Shown here in pieces: positions 34,029-42,585 of a DNA stretch of 46,179 nt (positions are counted from its first letter, which is position 1; every line of letters starts with the position of its first letter). The notes under the pieces are model-generated. The model worked only from the letters and a program-made list of their open reading frames with translations, did not search any database and had not been told where the DNA came from. Position numbers and translations under genes: made by a program. The stretch is from DASZGI01 sp035938995 (GTDB lineage Bacteria; Actinomycetota; Actinomycetes; Streptomycetales; Catenulisporaceae): NCBI RefSeq assembly GCF_035938995.1, contig NZ_DASZGI010000041.1, positions 1-46,179 of the forward strand. Direction: 5' to 3'.

Positions 34029-35644
34029 ACAGGCTTCTGACATCCGAGGGCTGGGAAGATGCCTTCGGCGTTCGGGTACCGGTCGATCCGGTGGCCGCCG
34101 CGTCGCGCGCCGCGCTCGCGTGGGTACGCGCCCACCCGGCGATCAGCACTGGCGCGGTGTGGGGCCTGATCACGCTCGCGCGGCTGTTCGCGGGCGGCGC
34201 GGTGGGCATGGCCGACAACTTCGACGGCCACCGACTGCTGTGTCAGCTGGGGGTCGCGCCGCGCCCGATTCCGGCCGGGCAACCGCTGTGGGCGTTCGTG
34301 ACGCCGACATACGACGCGTACACCTGGTACGGCGAGGCGTGCAGTGCGGGCGGCACGGGCCAGCCCTACCTGTCGACCGAGTACTTCCCGCTGCTGCTCG
34401 CCAAGCTGCTCACCCAGCTGTTCGGCCTGTCCGGCGCGCTGGACCTGCGGATGCTCGGACCGATCTTCGCGGCCGGGATCGCGGTCGCGGTCGGCTGGAC
34501 GGTACGGGAGCTGCCCGGTCCGCGGTGGGCCGCAGTCCTGGCCGCCTCCGGCATCGGCCTGGCCGCGGTGGACAGCGCCATCGCCCCGTACTACATCTCG
34601 CCGTTCAGCGAACCCGCCGCGCTGCTGGGCCTGCTCCTGCTGATCCCCGCCACACTGCGGCTGTTGAGCCGGGAGCGGGTGCGCGCCCGCGATATCGCGC
34701 TCGTGGCCGTCATCGCCGCCTGGACGATCGGCGCCAAGACGCAGATGGCCAGCATCCTGATCGCGGTGGTGCCGGTCCTTCTGCTACGTCCGTGGGCACG
34801 CGTCGTCTGGGCCCAGACGGACCGCGGCCGGCGACGCGCGGTCAAGCGGCTGCTGCGCGCAATGGGTGCGGTCGCCACACGCCTGCCCGCGCTCGCGGCC
34901 TGCGCGGTGCTCGTGGGCGGTACGGCGCTGTTCGAGCAACACCAATCCCGGTGGCTGAACGAGATCGTCTTGTATGACGACGTATTCCGTGACGTGCTCG
35001 GGCATAGCTCGCATGTACACGCCGACCTGCGGGCGCTCGGGCTGCCGACCGACCTCGCGAGCGCGGCGGGATCATCGATCGTCGCGCCGAACTCCGCGGC
35101 AAAGCTGCCGGACTACCCGCGCTTCGTGCAGCAGGAGTCCTTCGGCAGGGTGCTCGCCTTCTATATCACGCACCCCTGGCGGCTTCCCGGCGTAGCCGAT
35201 CGGGGGCTGGTCGGGATGGCGGCGACCCGGCCCTCCTATCTGGGCAACTACCTGGCCTCCAGCGGGGCCGCGCCCTATGCACGGGAGTGCCGGGTGTGCG
35301 TCGCGCCCGCCCTGTTCACCCTGTCTCAGCCGTTGCGCTGGGTGGTGATCCCCGGGCTGTGGGCGGTGGCTCTGGCCGGCGGGATCTGGCTGGCCGGCAA
35401 GCGCCGAGCCGTGCCGCCGCGAGCACGCGGTGTCGGCGCGGTCCTCGCGGGGATCGCCGCGGCGACCGTGGCGCAGTTCTGGACGGTCATGCTCAGCGAG
35501 GGGGACAGCGACATCGAGAAGCACATGGTGTTCGCGCTCTTCGGCACGATGCTGCTCGGACCGCTTATGGTCGCGGCCGTGGCGGCGCTCGACCAGAGGC
35601 TCGCGGCGCAGCCAGAGCCTGCACCGGAGCGGAGCGCCCTGTGA
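34025..35644 (+). CDS. Polytopic membrane protein, possible GT-C-like glycosyltransferase
   Basis: A 539-aa protein with roughly 10-11 hydrophobic helices and a large loop in the middle (about residues 310-400). The first extracytoplasmic loop contains MADNFDGHR. Acidic residues in this position resemble GT-C enzymes that use polyprenyl-linked sugars, but I see no decisive family motif. GTG 34025 overlaps the previous stop (GTGA), and the stop overlaps the next start. Being in the exosortase/GT2 operon, it may transfer sugars to the exported protein or flip a glycan precursor; this is inference. Confidence 0.7.
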   Translation: MNRLLTSEGWEDAFGVRVPVDPVAAASRAALAWVRAHPAISTGAVWGLITLARLFAGGAVGMADNFDGHRLLCQLGVAPRPIPAGQPLWAFVTPTYDAYTWYGEACSAGGTGQPYLSTEYFPLLLAKLLTQLFGLSGALDLRMLGPIFAAGIAVAVGWTVRELPGPRWAAVLAASGIGLAAVDSAIAPYYISPFSEPAALLGLLLLIPATLRLLSRERVRARDIALVAVIAAWTIGAKTQMASILIAVVPVLLLRPWARVVWAQTDRGRRRAVKRLLRAMGAVATRLPALAACAVLVGGTALFEQHQSRWLNEIVLYDDVFRDVLGHSSHVHADLRALGLPTDLASAAGSSIVAPNSAAKLPDYPRFVQQESFGRVLAFYITHPWRLPGVADRGLVGMAATRPSYLGNYLASSGAAPYARECRVCVAPALFTLSQPLRWVVIPGLWAVALAGGIWLAGKRRAVPPRARGVGAVLAGIAAATVAQFWTVMLSEGDSDIEKHMVFALFGTMLLGPLMVAAVAALDQRLAAQPEPAPERSAL

Positions 35645-35763
35645 CCACAGCGCATGCGGCCAGGCGACGGCGGTTCTTCGTGCTGCGGCGCGTCGCGCTT
35701 TCGCTCGCAGTGCTGTCCCTTCCGCTGGCCGCTGCCACCGCGGTGCTGCTGGGGGTGCATTGA
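35641..35763 (+). CDS. 40-aa membrane peptide
   Basis: A very short frame beginning at GTG 35641, overlapping the preceding stop by four bases. It encodes a basic N terminus (AARRRRFFVLRR) and one hydrophobic helix (VALSLAVLSLPLAAATAVLL), ending GVH. Position and coupling suggest it is a real small protein, perhaps a subunit of the preceding membrane protein. No family is recognised. Confidence 0.55.
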   Translation: MTTAHAARRRRFFVLRRVALSLAVLSLPLAAATAVLLGVH

Positions 35764-35894
35764 GCCAATAGATTGATTTCTCTGTACGAATAATTGCGGC
35801 TCGCCCCCGGAGTATTTGTCCCGCCGGGATCGCCAAGGAATCGTCAGCCGCGGCAGACCGCTGCCACGCACTTCGAGTAGAAGGACACTGCCCG

Positions 35895-36644
35895 ATGAGT
35901 ACACGTTCACGGCGTTGGCTCGCCGCCGGCGCTGCTGTTCTCGGCGGCCTGCTCTGCGCCGCGACGCCCGCCCAAGCAGCCCTGACTTCGCCGCAGGCGG
36001 AGGCCTACGTCGTATCGGCCAACGCCTTTGGCAGCTTCCTCGCTGTCGCCCCGACTCCGTTTTCGACCTACTCCCCCGGCGGCACCCAGACCCTCGTCGG
36101 ACTCACCGTAGGACCGTTCGCCACCAGCTCCACGCTCACGTCGACCACGGCCGGCGATCCGACCAACGGAACCGCCTCCGCCTCGGCCACGGTGGAGCAG
36201 CTGGGCGTCAACCTCGGGCCCGCCCTCAGCGCCTCGCTCACCGGTGTCAACGCCACCTGCAACGCCACACCGTCGGGTGCGACCGGCAACGGCATCATCA
36301 CGGCCGGCAGCATCACCGCCCTCGGCCTGCCCGCCCTCGCGCTGACCGCCAATGCGTTGCCGAACACCGTCCTCGGGATCCCGGGGGTCGTGACGGTCAC
36401 GCTGAACGAGCAGTCGACCGACGCGAACGGCGTGCTCACGGTCAACGCGGTCCACATCAAGGTCTTGAGCGGCAACGGAGCCGACGTCATCGTCGGCCAA
36501 GCCCAGTGCGGCGGGGCCCCGCCCGTACAGGCCACTCCGATGATCAGCTCGGCCGTGGGCGCCGGCGCCGTCGCCATGGCCGCTGTCGGCGGTGTCGTGT
36601 ACCTGCGCCGCCGCAACCGCGGCCAGCAGACCGAGGCCGTCTGA
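35895..36644 (+). CDS. Secreted choice-of-anchor-type surface protein
   Basis: A 249-aa exported protein. The signal peptide (RRWLAAGAAVLGGLLCAATPAQA) ends at AQA. The mature part is an Ala/Thr/Ser-rich beta protein with two cysteines (NATCNAT, AQCGG). The C terminus has a sorting-like signal: PPVQATPMI, a hydrophobic helix (AVGAGAVAMAAVGGVVYL) and RRRNRGQ. It resembles actinobacterial choice-of-anchor P-type proteins, which carry different C-terminal anchors. ATG 35895 has AAGGAC upstream. It lies 131 bases after the exosortase operon and is the obvious candidate substrate. Confidence 0.75.
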   Translation: MSTRSRRWLAAGAAVLGGLLCAATPAQAALTSPQAEAYVVSANAFGSFLAVAPTPFSTYSPGGTQTLVGLTVGPFATSSTLTSTTAGDPTNGTASASATVEQLGVNLGPALSASLTGVNATCNATPSGATGNGIITAGSITALGLPALALTANALPNTVLGIPGVVTVTLNEQSTDANGVLTVNAVHIKVLSGNGADVIVGQAQCGGAPPVQATPMISSAVGAGAVAMAAVGGVVYLRRRNRGQQTEAV

Positions 36645-36709
36645 ACAACCGAACCCGATCGACGAGACCTGATCCGGAAGCTCGGATAAATCACGTCCGG
36701 TCCTTATCG

Positions 36710-36754
36710 AGGGCCCGTGCGGAACGCCTATCCCCGGCGAACCGCGCGGGCCCT
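36710..36754. terminator. Bidirectional hairpin terminator
   Basis: AGGGCCCGTGCGG (36710-36722) pairs with CCGCGCGGGCCCT (36742-36754) with a single G-T pair and a 19-base loop. It lies between the convergent anchored-protein gene and the WxL-like adhesin gene. The remainder of the 395-base interval shows nothing else. Confidence 0.7.
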
Positions 36755-37039
36755 TCGCTGCGCCACGCGGTGTCGGCTGCCCGGGGCCCCGAGGCCAGCC
36801 AGCACGACGGATCGACATGGTTCGAATCTCAGAGTCTGGCCCCTAGGCGTGAAGGCGCGGTTCACGCGGTGAATCAGTCCTTGTGCGGCACAGGGTCGAC
36901 GGCGTCTCGACCGCCCTTGTTTCTGTGCAGTTCAGCGCCCTGCGCACGGCAAGATCCGAGGACAAGGGACACGCATCCCGCAATCCCTTCAGAACCCGGG
37001 TTCGGGCCTTGAGTTACAGCGCGGATTCCGGGTTCCCGC

Positions 37040-38560
37040 TTACGCCACCGAGTGGGTCACGGTCCCGGTATAGGTGCCGCCGATGGCACCGGCGGGTACC
37101 GCGGCGATGAGGGTGGGGTTCCAGGTCAGGGAGTTGTCCCCGACGCCTGAGGTGAGCGTGAACGCGGTGCGCGAACTGCTCAGGACTTGCGCCGCCGCGG
37201 CGTTGGCCTGGCCGGGGTTGAACGTCCCGGTCGTGCTCGGGAGGTAGCTCGCCGTCGAGGGCCCCGACCAGTAGGAGATATCGCCGATAGGCACCGTCTC
37301 GGGGGTGGTGGCGCCGCCGGTGGTGAAACTTGTGGTCGTGACCGAAGCGGTCCAGGCCGCGGTGGCGCTGCCGCGGTTGTCGGTGACCTGGACAGAGCCG
37401 AGATGGCCGGTGATGCTGGTGCCGGGTGCGCCGCTGCCGATGCTGGCCGTGCCGGGCACGGTGATGGACAGGGTGCCTGCGATGACGGTGAGGGTGAAGG
37501 TCTGAGTGGCGTCGGTGCCGGAGGTGTTGTGGGCGGTAAGGGTGAGCGTGAACGTGCCCGCGACGGTGGGTGTTCCGGCCAGGGTGGCCGTACCGTTGCC
37601 GTTGTTCGTGAAGGTAACCCCGTTGGGCAGGGTTCCGGTCTCGGTCAGGGCAGGTGTCGGTGAGCCGGTCGCGGTGACGGTGAAGGTGCCCGCCGTGTCG
37701 GCGGTGAACGAGGTGGCGTTTGCGCTGGTGATCTCCGGCGCGGAGGTTGCGGTGGTATTGAGCAGCACCGACACCGTATCCGCGCCCTCGTTGACCACGG
37801 CGAGATCGGGGCGGCCGTCGCCGTTGAAGTCACCGACCGTCTCTTCAATGGGAGTGAATCCGGTGGCGAAGTCGGTCTTTGTGGCGAACGTGCCGTTCCC
37901 GTTGTTGAGCAGCACCGACACTGTGTTCGCGCCGTCGTTGACCACGGCGAGGTCGAGGTGTCCGTCGCTGTTGAAGTCACCCACCGCCACGCCGTGCGGC
38001 CCGAAACCGGTGGTGTAGTCGACCTTCGTGGCAAACGTGCCATTCCCGTTGTTCATCAGCACCGACACCGTGCTCGAACTACTGTTGACCACGACGAGAT
38101 CGAGGTGTCCGTCACCGTTGAAATCACCCACCGCCACTTGGTCGGGTGTGATGCCGGTGGCGTAGTCGACCTTCGTCGCGAACGTCGCGGGCGTCATGAC
38201 GGTCAGGGTGAAGGTCTGGGCGGCGTCGGGGGGACTGGTGTTGTGGGCGGTGAGGGTGAGCGTGAACGTGCCCGGGGTGCTGGGTGTTCCGGCCAGGGTC
38301 GCCGTACCGTTGCCGTTGTCCGTGAAGGTGACCCCGGTGGGCAGGGTCCCGGTCCGGGTCAAGGTGGGCGTCGGCGAGCCGGTTGCGGTGACCGTGAAAG
38401 TGGACGCGACACCGTCGACGAAGGTGGCGTGGTTCGCACTGGTGATTGTCGGAACGGTTGCCCACGCTACCCCCGGAAAGCCCACGGCCATCAACACCGC
38501 GAGCAGGACCACGACCAGCCCGGCCTTACCCCGCGAACTTTTCACATCACAAACCCTCAT
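37040..38560 (-). CDS. Secreted adhesin: Ig-like modules, FG-GAP repeats and a WxL-like domain
   Basis: A 506-aa exported protein. Signal peptide MRVCDVKSSRGKAGLVVVLLAV ends near AWA. Then comes a putative Ig-like (He_PIG-type) module with PTLTRTGTLPTGVTF, and three FG-GAP/VCBS repeats with calcium-loop motifs DFNGDGHLDL, DFNSDGHLDL and DFNGDGRPDL. A second, near-identical Ig-like module follows. A C-terminal domain of about 150 residues (TLSITVPGTASIGSG to GTYTGTVTHSVA) is shared with the proteins at 39520 and 42040. The FG-GAP repeats likely form a calcium-binding beta-propeller segment. ATG 38560 has GGAGGCG 8 bases upstream; the frame is open to 38614. The shared WxL-like domain is the probable wall-attachment unit. 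Confidence 0.82.
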   Translation of the reverse strand: MRVCDVKSSRGKAGLVVVLLAVLMAVGFPGVAWATVPTITSANHATFVDGVASTFTVTATGSPTPTLTRTGTLPTGVTFTDNGNGTATLAGTPSTPGTFTLTLTAHNTSPPDAAQTFTLTVMTPATFATKVDYATGITPDQVAVGDFNGDGHLDLVVVNSSSSTVSVLMNNGNGTFATKVDYTTGFGPHGVAVGDFNSDGHLDLAVVNDGANTVSVLLNNGNGTFATKTDFATGFTPIEETVGDFNGDGRPDLAVVNEGADTVSVLLNTTATSAPEITSANATSFTADTAGTFTVTATGSPTPALTETGTLPNGVTFTNNGNGTATLAGTPTVAGTFTLTLTAHNTSGTDATQTFTLTVIAGTLSITVPGTASIGSGAPGTSITGHLGSVQVTDNRGSATAAWTASVTTTSFTTGGATTPETVPIGDISYWSGPSTASYLPSTTGTFNPGQANAAAAQVLSSSRTAFTLTSGVGDNSLTWNPTLIAAVPAGAIGGTYTGTVTHSVA

Positions 38561-38872
38561 ACAGGACGCCTCCGCGCCATCACGACACCCGGAGGCTTCG
38601 GCGGTGCTCCGCACAGCCGAAACCCGTCAACGATCACCATCCGAATCCTGGGCCGGTGGCTCGCATACAGAGGCGAACTAGCCCTACCCGTCGGGTAGAT
38701 TCACTGGAACGAGTGATCAAATCACTGCCGCTTGCGCGCGAGGGTCATCGCCCGCCGGCGAGAAGCATTCAGCGACCTGAGGAATGCCTCGGCTGCCGCT
38801 CGCGGACCTGACAGTCGACGGCGTGAGCCGCCGCAACGCGCTCATGAACCCGTAGGAGCGCTTCGGCCCGAT

Positions 38873-39140
38873 CACGTATCGATCCAGGACCGCGAGAGCT
38901 GGTGCACCGTGACGTTCGACATGGTCGAAGCCGGGGGCATCGAGATCCCGCACGGCCCGCTGCAGGCACCCCGCGCGAACACTGTCTGCGAACGCAGGTC
39001 GGCACCCTGCGCCGCGAACTATTCAACAAGATCCTCAGCCTGGGCGAGGAACACCTGCCGATCAACCTCGCCGAATCACCGCGTGCGCCGCTGCGCCATC
39101 CTCGGCGGAATCACCCACGAATACCGGCTCGCCGCAGAGC
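38873..39140 (+). pseudogene. Degraded rve-type integrase/transposase fragment
   Basis: Across two frames the sequence keeps pieces of an IS3/IS481-type integrase core. These are IQDRES, VEAGGIEIPHGPLQAPRAN, GTLRRELFNKILSLGEEHL, and a C-terminal LGGITHEYRLAA like the GG-x-x-HEY-x-x-A ends of these enzymes. Frameshifts break the order, so it is inactive. The flanking parts of 38561-39519 hold no other gene I can recognise. Confidence 0.6.
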
Positions 39141-39519
39141 GGCCTGACGCACCAGATCCCCCACGGGCGCCACTTGATCGAATGCTCCGCATCCCGTATT
39201 CGAGCCCTACAAACATCACCAGCTCGTGTTGCAGCAACGGCCGGCCAATGCAGGGGCGAGCGAGCCGTCAAGCAGATCGCCGTGCTGCTCGACTCGGTTG
39301 AGGACTTACTCACGCCGCCGTCACCTACATGGGTGATCTTTTCGGTGGGCTGTCTCGTCGACCGGCTCGCAGGTGGGAGCCGTCATCGTGACTTTCAGGG
39401 CGCCTGAGGCGCGCTTGCCCCGCCCGCAGGTGAACCAAGCGGATCTGATCGCGGCGCGTCAAGGCTTGAGTCAGTGGAGCTGAAAGTCGTCCTCCACGTC
39501 CCCTAGATCAGGAGCGATT
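39141..39519. other. Gene-free interval upstream of the WxL-like gene
   Basis: About 380 bases with only short frames of no recognisable content. The last part, AGGAGCG at 39510-39516, is the ribosome site of the next gene. The interval probably combines transposon debris with the promoter of the WxL-like gene. Confidence 0.45.
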
Positions 39520-40074
39520 GTGCGAATACGACACGCACTCGGCGTGACGGCGGCGTTCGTGCTGGCCGCTGCGGTCGTCGGACCGGTCAACGCCGCGACG
39601 ACCGGCAACACCACCACGACCTTCACGGTTGCGGCCACCGGCACCGGGCTGGCCATCACGGTTCCGGCGTCGGCGGCCCTGGGCACCGGCGCACCCGGCA
39701 GCACGATCACCGCGCACCTCGGCTCAGTCCAGGTCACGGACTCCCGGGCCGTGAACCCGGCCGCGTGGACGGCCTCGGTGACGTCCACCGACTTCACCAA
39801 CGCGGCCGTCACCGCCGACACGATTCCCGCCACTGATGTCAACTACTGGTCGGGGCCGACGACCGCGACCGCCGGGTCGGGCACGTTCACCCCCGGCCAG
39901 CCCCTCTCGGGGGGCCAGGCGCCCCTGAACAACACGACCCCCTTGACCGCGATGTCGCTCACCGGAGGCGCGGGTAGCAACTCCGCGAGCTGGAATCCCA
40001 CGCTGGTGGTCAACGTCCCCGCAGCCGCGGTCGCCGGGACCTATTCCGGAACGGTGACCCACTCGGTTGCCTAG
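39520..40074 (+). CDS. Secreted WxL-like surface domain protein (copy 1)
   Basis: A 184-aa exported protein consisting of a signal peptide (VRIRHALGVTAAFVLAAAVVG, cleavage near VNA) and one WxL-like domain. The domain starts TTGNTTTTFTV, contains LGSVQVTD, AAWTASVTSTDF, YWSGP and GTFTPGQ, and ends SWNPTLVVNVPAAAVAGTY and GTVTHSVA. The two Trp motifs (AWTASV and SWNPTL) recall the paired Trp motifs of WxL domains that bind peptidoglycan. Start GTG 39520 is supported by AGGAGCG. The stop codon abuts an IS tip (40073-40086), so the gene end touches an insertion site. Confidence 0.78.
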   Translation: MRIRHALGVTAAFVLAAAVVGPVNAATTGNTTTTFTVAATGTGLAITVPASAALGTGAPGSTITAHLGSVQVTDSRAVNPAAWTASVTSTDFTNAAVTADTIPATDVNYWSGPTTATAGSGTFTPGQPLSGGQAPLNNTTPLTAMSLTGGAGSNSASWNPTLVVNVPAAAVAGTYSGTVTHSVA

Positions 40075-40086
40075 ACGAGTTATTCC
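40073..40086. repeat. IS/MITE terminal repeat tip
   Basis: AGACGAGTTATTCC here, overlapping the stop codon of the WxL-like gene, is identical to the tips of the MITE-like element at 41597-41682. It lies 10 bases beyond the stop codon of the IS982-type transposase relic, the expected place for that element's left end. No matching right tip is found upstream of the transposase start. Confidence 0.6.
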
Positions 40087-40095
40087 CGATCCCGG

Positions 40096-40735
40096 TCAGT
40101 GGTCATAGGCGATCAGTGACCGGGTGACGGGTTGGCCGGTGTGGTTGTTGTGCCAGAGCGCGGCGGCCATCGCCAAGACACGTTGGGCGACGCGGATGGC
40201 GACGCCCTCGATGGTGCGCCCGCCGTGTTCTTCCAGGTCGAGTTGGCCCTTGAGGGTGTCGTTGACCGATTCGATCAGTTGGCGCACCTTCTTGAGCATC
40301 GGTTCGCCGTAGCGCTTCTTCTCCCGCTTACGCGAGGGGCGCAGCAGTTCGATGCCCAGTTCGGCCAGGTCCTGCTCGAAGGTCATGCCGCGGGGTACCG
40401 GGGTGGAGTCCACGATCCAGTGGTTGTCGAACCAGAAGTCGCTGTCCGTGGCCAGCTCCCTGATGATGCGTTTGACCAGGGGCGACGAACGTCTGAGGCG
40501 TTTGTTGTAGCCGGGCTGTTTAGACAGTTACGGGAACAAGGTGGCCGAGCCTGCCGTAGCAGGTGCGCAGCCAGCGCGCTTCGGAGTGGCAGCCGAGCAG
40601 AGCCTGCGCCACGGCCAGAGTGACCAGTTCGGCATGGGTCAACCGGGGCGGCCGCCCTGGTCTGCGCAATCCGGTCAGGTCGTCGTCGACTTTCAAGTAC
40701 AGTGCGATGAGGAGGGTGTCTAGATCTATCGTCAC
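40096..40735 (-). pseudogene. IS982-family transposase, internally deleted and frameshifted
   Basis: The N-terminal piece (40520-40735) reads MTIDLDTLLIALYLKVDD and RPPRLTHAELVTLAVAQALLG, then hits a stop. The C-terminal piece (40096-40413, with the frame extending upstream through FDNHWIVDSTPV) ends KKVRQLIESVNDTLKGQLDL and TRSLIAYDH. Both are highly typical of actinobacterial IS982 transposases. The central part between DSTPV and FEQDLAELG, which carries catalytic acidic residues, is missing, and there is a frameshift near 40520. The element is dead. Confidence 0.85.
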
Positions 40736-40799
40736 GAACGGATCATTGACACCCTCCGCCTATTCGCGCAGGGGTTCGGATTCTGGGCCTGGTCCGGGT

Positions 40800-40874
40800 G
40801 TCCCGCTCGCGGTCTTACTGCGACCGTGACTTTAAAGCCTCAGGCCAACGCCGAATCGTCGGGTCGAGCGGGAC
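40800..40874. repeat. Inverted repeat of 10 bp with a 55-base spacer
   Basis: GTCCCGCTCG (40800-40809) and CGAGCGGGAC (40865-40874) are exact complements. The match extends to GGGT/ACCC on the outside with one extra base. It lies between the IS982 relic and the orphan gene at 41003. It could be a structured leader, a terminator or another small mobile element end. Confidence 0.4.
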
Positions 40875-41002
40875 AACCCAATCCGGTTACGGCGCAGTAT
40901 CCTGGGTGACGACGGCCAGTAGCGGCTTCAGGGTCGGAAACCGTCTTCGGACGGGCATGTCGGTGCAGCGTGGCCCACATAGAGGCATAGAGGTGGCTTG
41001 CG

Positions 41003-41527
41003 ATGAATTTCGCTCCTTCGCCTGAGGTCGTGCAGAACAATGTATTGGCGACGTTGAACGGGCAGGACCAGCGGTGGCGCGCCTACGCGAATACGTTTCC
41101 GACCGGATACGGCGTGCCCTCGGGCGCCATGGGCCAGTGGCTCAACGGGTTTCCCGCCATGGTGTGGCCCATCGAGCAGTTGCGGCCGCTCGCCGGGTGG
41201 CTGTGGCAACAGGGGTATCCGGCGGCGCTGCAACAATTGAACACCCGGCTTCAGGAGATCTACAAAGCGCGTGACGTGTACATCTCCATGTACAACAACC
41301 AGGTTCAGCACGAGGCCAACTTGGCCGGGATCATGCGCGGAGCGGTCGCCTTCAACACCACCCAGATCATGGCCGCGACGAATCGGCAGAACGTGGTTTT
41401 CCAGAACTGGCTGACCGACATGTTCGATATCAACGAGAACCGCTGCCGGGACTGCCACAACGGCATTGGGATTCCCGGCGGCGGATATTGCTATGCCTGT
41501 GCCAAGCGGCGCGGATGGGTCTGGTGA
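41003..41527 (+). CDS. Orphan protein with C-terminal zinc-ribbon-like motif
   Basis: A 174-aa protein not recognised as any family. It is rich in Asn, Gln, Trp and Tyr. It appears mostly helical (QQLNTRLQEIYKARDVY, NQVQHEANLAGIMRGA) and has no signal peptide or membrane helix. The C terminus carries CRDCHNGIGIPGGGYCYACAKR, a C-x2-C...C-x2-C zinc-ribbon-like site resembling DnaJ-type zinc motifs. ATG 41003 follows AGAGGTGG. The gene sits between a dead IS982 copy and a MITE-like element, and its residue use differs from the Ala/Arg-rich neighbours. Horizontal acquisition is likely. Confidence 0.7.
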   Translation: MNFAPSPEVVQNNVLATLNGQDQRWRAYANTFPTGYGVPSGAMGQWLNGFPAMVWPIEQLRPLAGWLWQQGYPAALQQLNTRLQEIYKARDVYISMYNNQVQHEANLAGIMRGAVAFNTTQIMAATNRQNVVFQNWLTDMFDINENRCRDCHNGIGIPGGGYCYACAKRRGWVW

Positions 41528-41596
41528 CCGACTCGGTCGGCACCCACAGCGCTGCTGAAATGCTAAGAGCGGTCGTGATCCGCAGTTGCCACCGCT

Positions 41597-41682
41597 AGAC
41601 GAGTTATTCCTATCTCCGCCATGCGATCCCGGCACAAAGTCACGTTCTAGCGTTGTCCGGCGGAGATATGAATAACTCGTCT
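41597..41682. mobile_element. MITE-like element, 86 bp with 24-bp terminal inverted repeats
   Basis: The arms at 41597-41620 and 41659-41682 match at 23 of 24 bases when one is reverse-complemented; the outer part is AGACGAGTTATTC. Only 38 bases lie between them, so no protein is encoded. The first 14 bases of the left arm equal the tip at 40073-40086 beside the IS982 relic, suggesting mobilisation by that or a related transposase. A target duplication is not obvious. Confidence 0.7.
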
Positions 41683-42039
41683 GGAAGCACTCTGGCAATT
41701 CAGTTCCCGGCTCCGCCGCATCAGCGGCGGAGCGGGGCTGTGCCCCGAAACCGGTCTGCGGCGGGCTTCACCAGAACAGCGCAGCCGGTTTCATATACGA
41801 GGTGTGATACGACACGCGGCGGTGTGGGCCTCGTCCCACCATACGAGTGATCTTTCGGTGAGTCGCTCAGAGCCCGCCGCTGGGGCAAACTTGCAGGTGA
41901 GAGCGCTCGCGATGACTTCCACGGCCCCTGCACGCGATTCCGCGCGCAGGGTTGACGGTGTATATCTCTCAACGCCAAGGGCCAATTATTGATCAGCAGG
42001 CTTATCCGTTGTGCCGTGCCACCTGGAGGACGAGCGATC
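41683..42039. other. Intergenic region ahead of the second WxL-like gene
   Basis: About 350 bases without a recognisable gene. A perfect hairpin, GCTCCGCCGC/GCGGCGGAGC with a 4-base loop, lies at 41710-41733 and could terminate transcription from the orphan gene. The frame from 41989 is open into the next gene but is not conserved. Confidence 0.5.
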
Positions 42040-42585
42040 GTGCGTATCGGGCGCGCCTTGGCTGCTTCGGTCGGCCTCATGCTTTCCACCGCCGCGGGTT
42101 CCGCCTACGCCGCGACGACCGGCAACACCACCACCACCTTCGCGGTGACGGGCGGCGCCCTCTCGATCACGGTGCCGCCCAGCACCGTGAGCCTGGGCAG
42201 CGGGACGCCTGGCACCCAGATCACCGCGCAGCTCGGCGCGGTCCAGGTCACCGACGCCCGAGCCCTGCTCGCGGCCGCGTGGACCGGCTCGGTGGCGGCC
42301 ACCAGCTTCACCACCGGCGGCGGTACCGGCCCCGAGACGGTTTCCAACTCCGCCGTCTCCTACTGGTCAGGGGCAGCCACCGCGACCAGCGGGTCCGGCA
42401 CATTCACCCCCGGCCAGGCGAACACGGCGGCGGCGGTCACGCTCGCGAGCTCCCGTACCGCGTTCACCCTCACCTCGGGGTCCGGCAGCAACTCCGCGAC
42501 CTGGAACCCCACGCTGATCGTCTCGGTGCCCGCCGCTGCGGTGGTCGGCACCTACACGGGAACGGTGACCCATTCTGTGGCCTAG
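42040..42585 (+). CDS. Secreted WxL-like surface domain protein (copy 2)
   Basis: A 181-aa exported protein closely related to the one at 39520. Signal peptide VRIGRALAASVGLMLSTAAG ends near AYA. The domain runs from TTGNTTTTFAV through LGAVQVTD, AAWTGSVAATSF, YWSGA and GTFTPGQAN to TWNPTLIVSVPAAAVVGTY and GTVTHSVA. GTG 42040 has GGAGGA upstream; the frame is open to 41989. It is followed at once by the DUF916/WxLIP-like gene, whose frame overlaps its last codons. This pairing is the core of WxL surface complexes. Confidence 0.8.
   Translation: MRIGRALAASVGLMLSTAAGSAYAATTGNTTTTFAVTGGALSITVPPSTVSLGSGTPGTQITAQLGAVQVTDARALLAAAWTGSVAATSFTTGGGTGPETVSNSAVSYWSGAATATSGSGTFTPGQANTAAAVTLASSRTAFTLTSGSGSNSATWNPTLIVSVPAAAVVGTYTGTVTHSVA

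Noticed and set aside
36800..36845. tRNA-like string with GGTTCGAATC downstream of the anchored-protein gene
   Set aside because: The flanking bases cannot form a T stem or acceptor stem, so it is not called a tRNA fragment.
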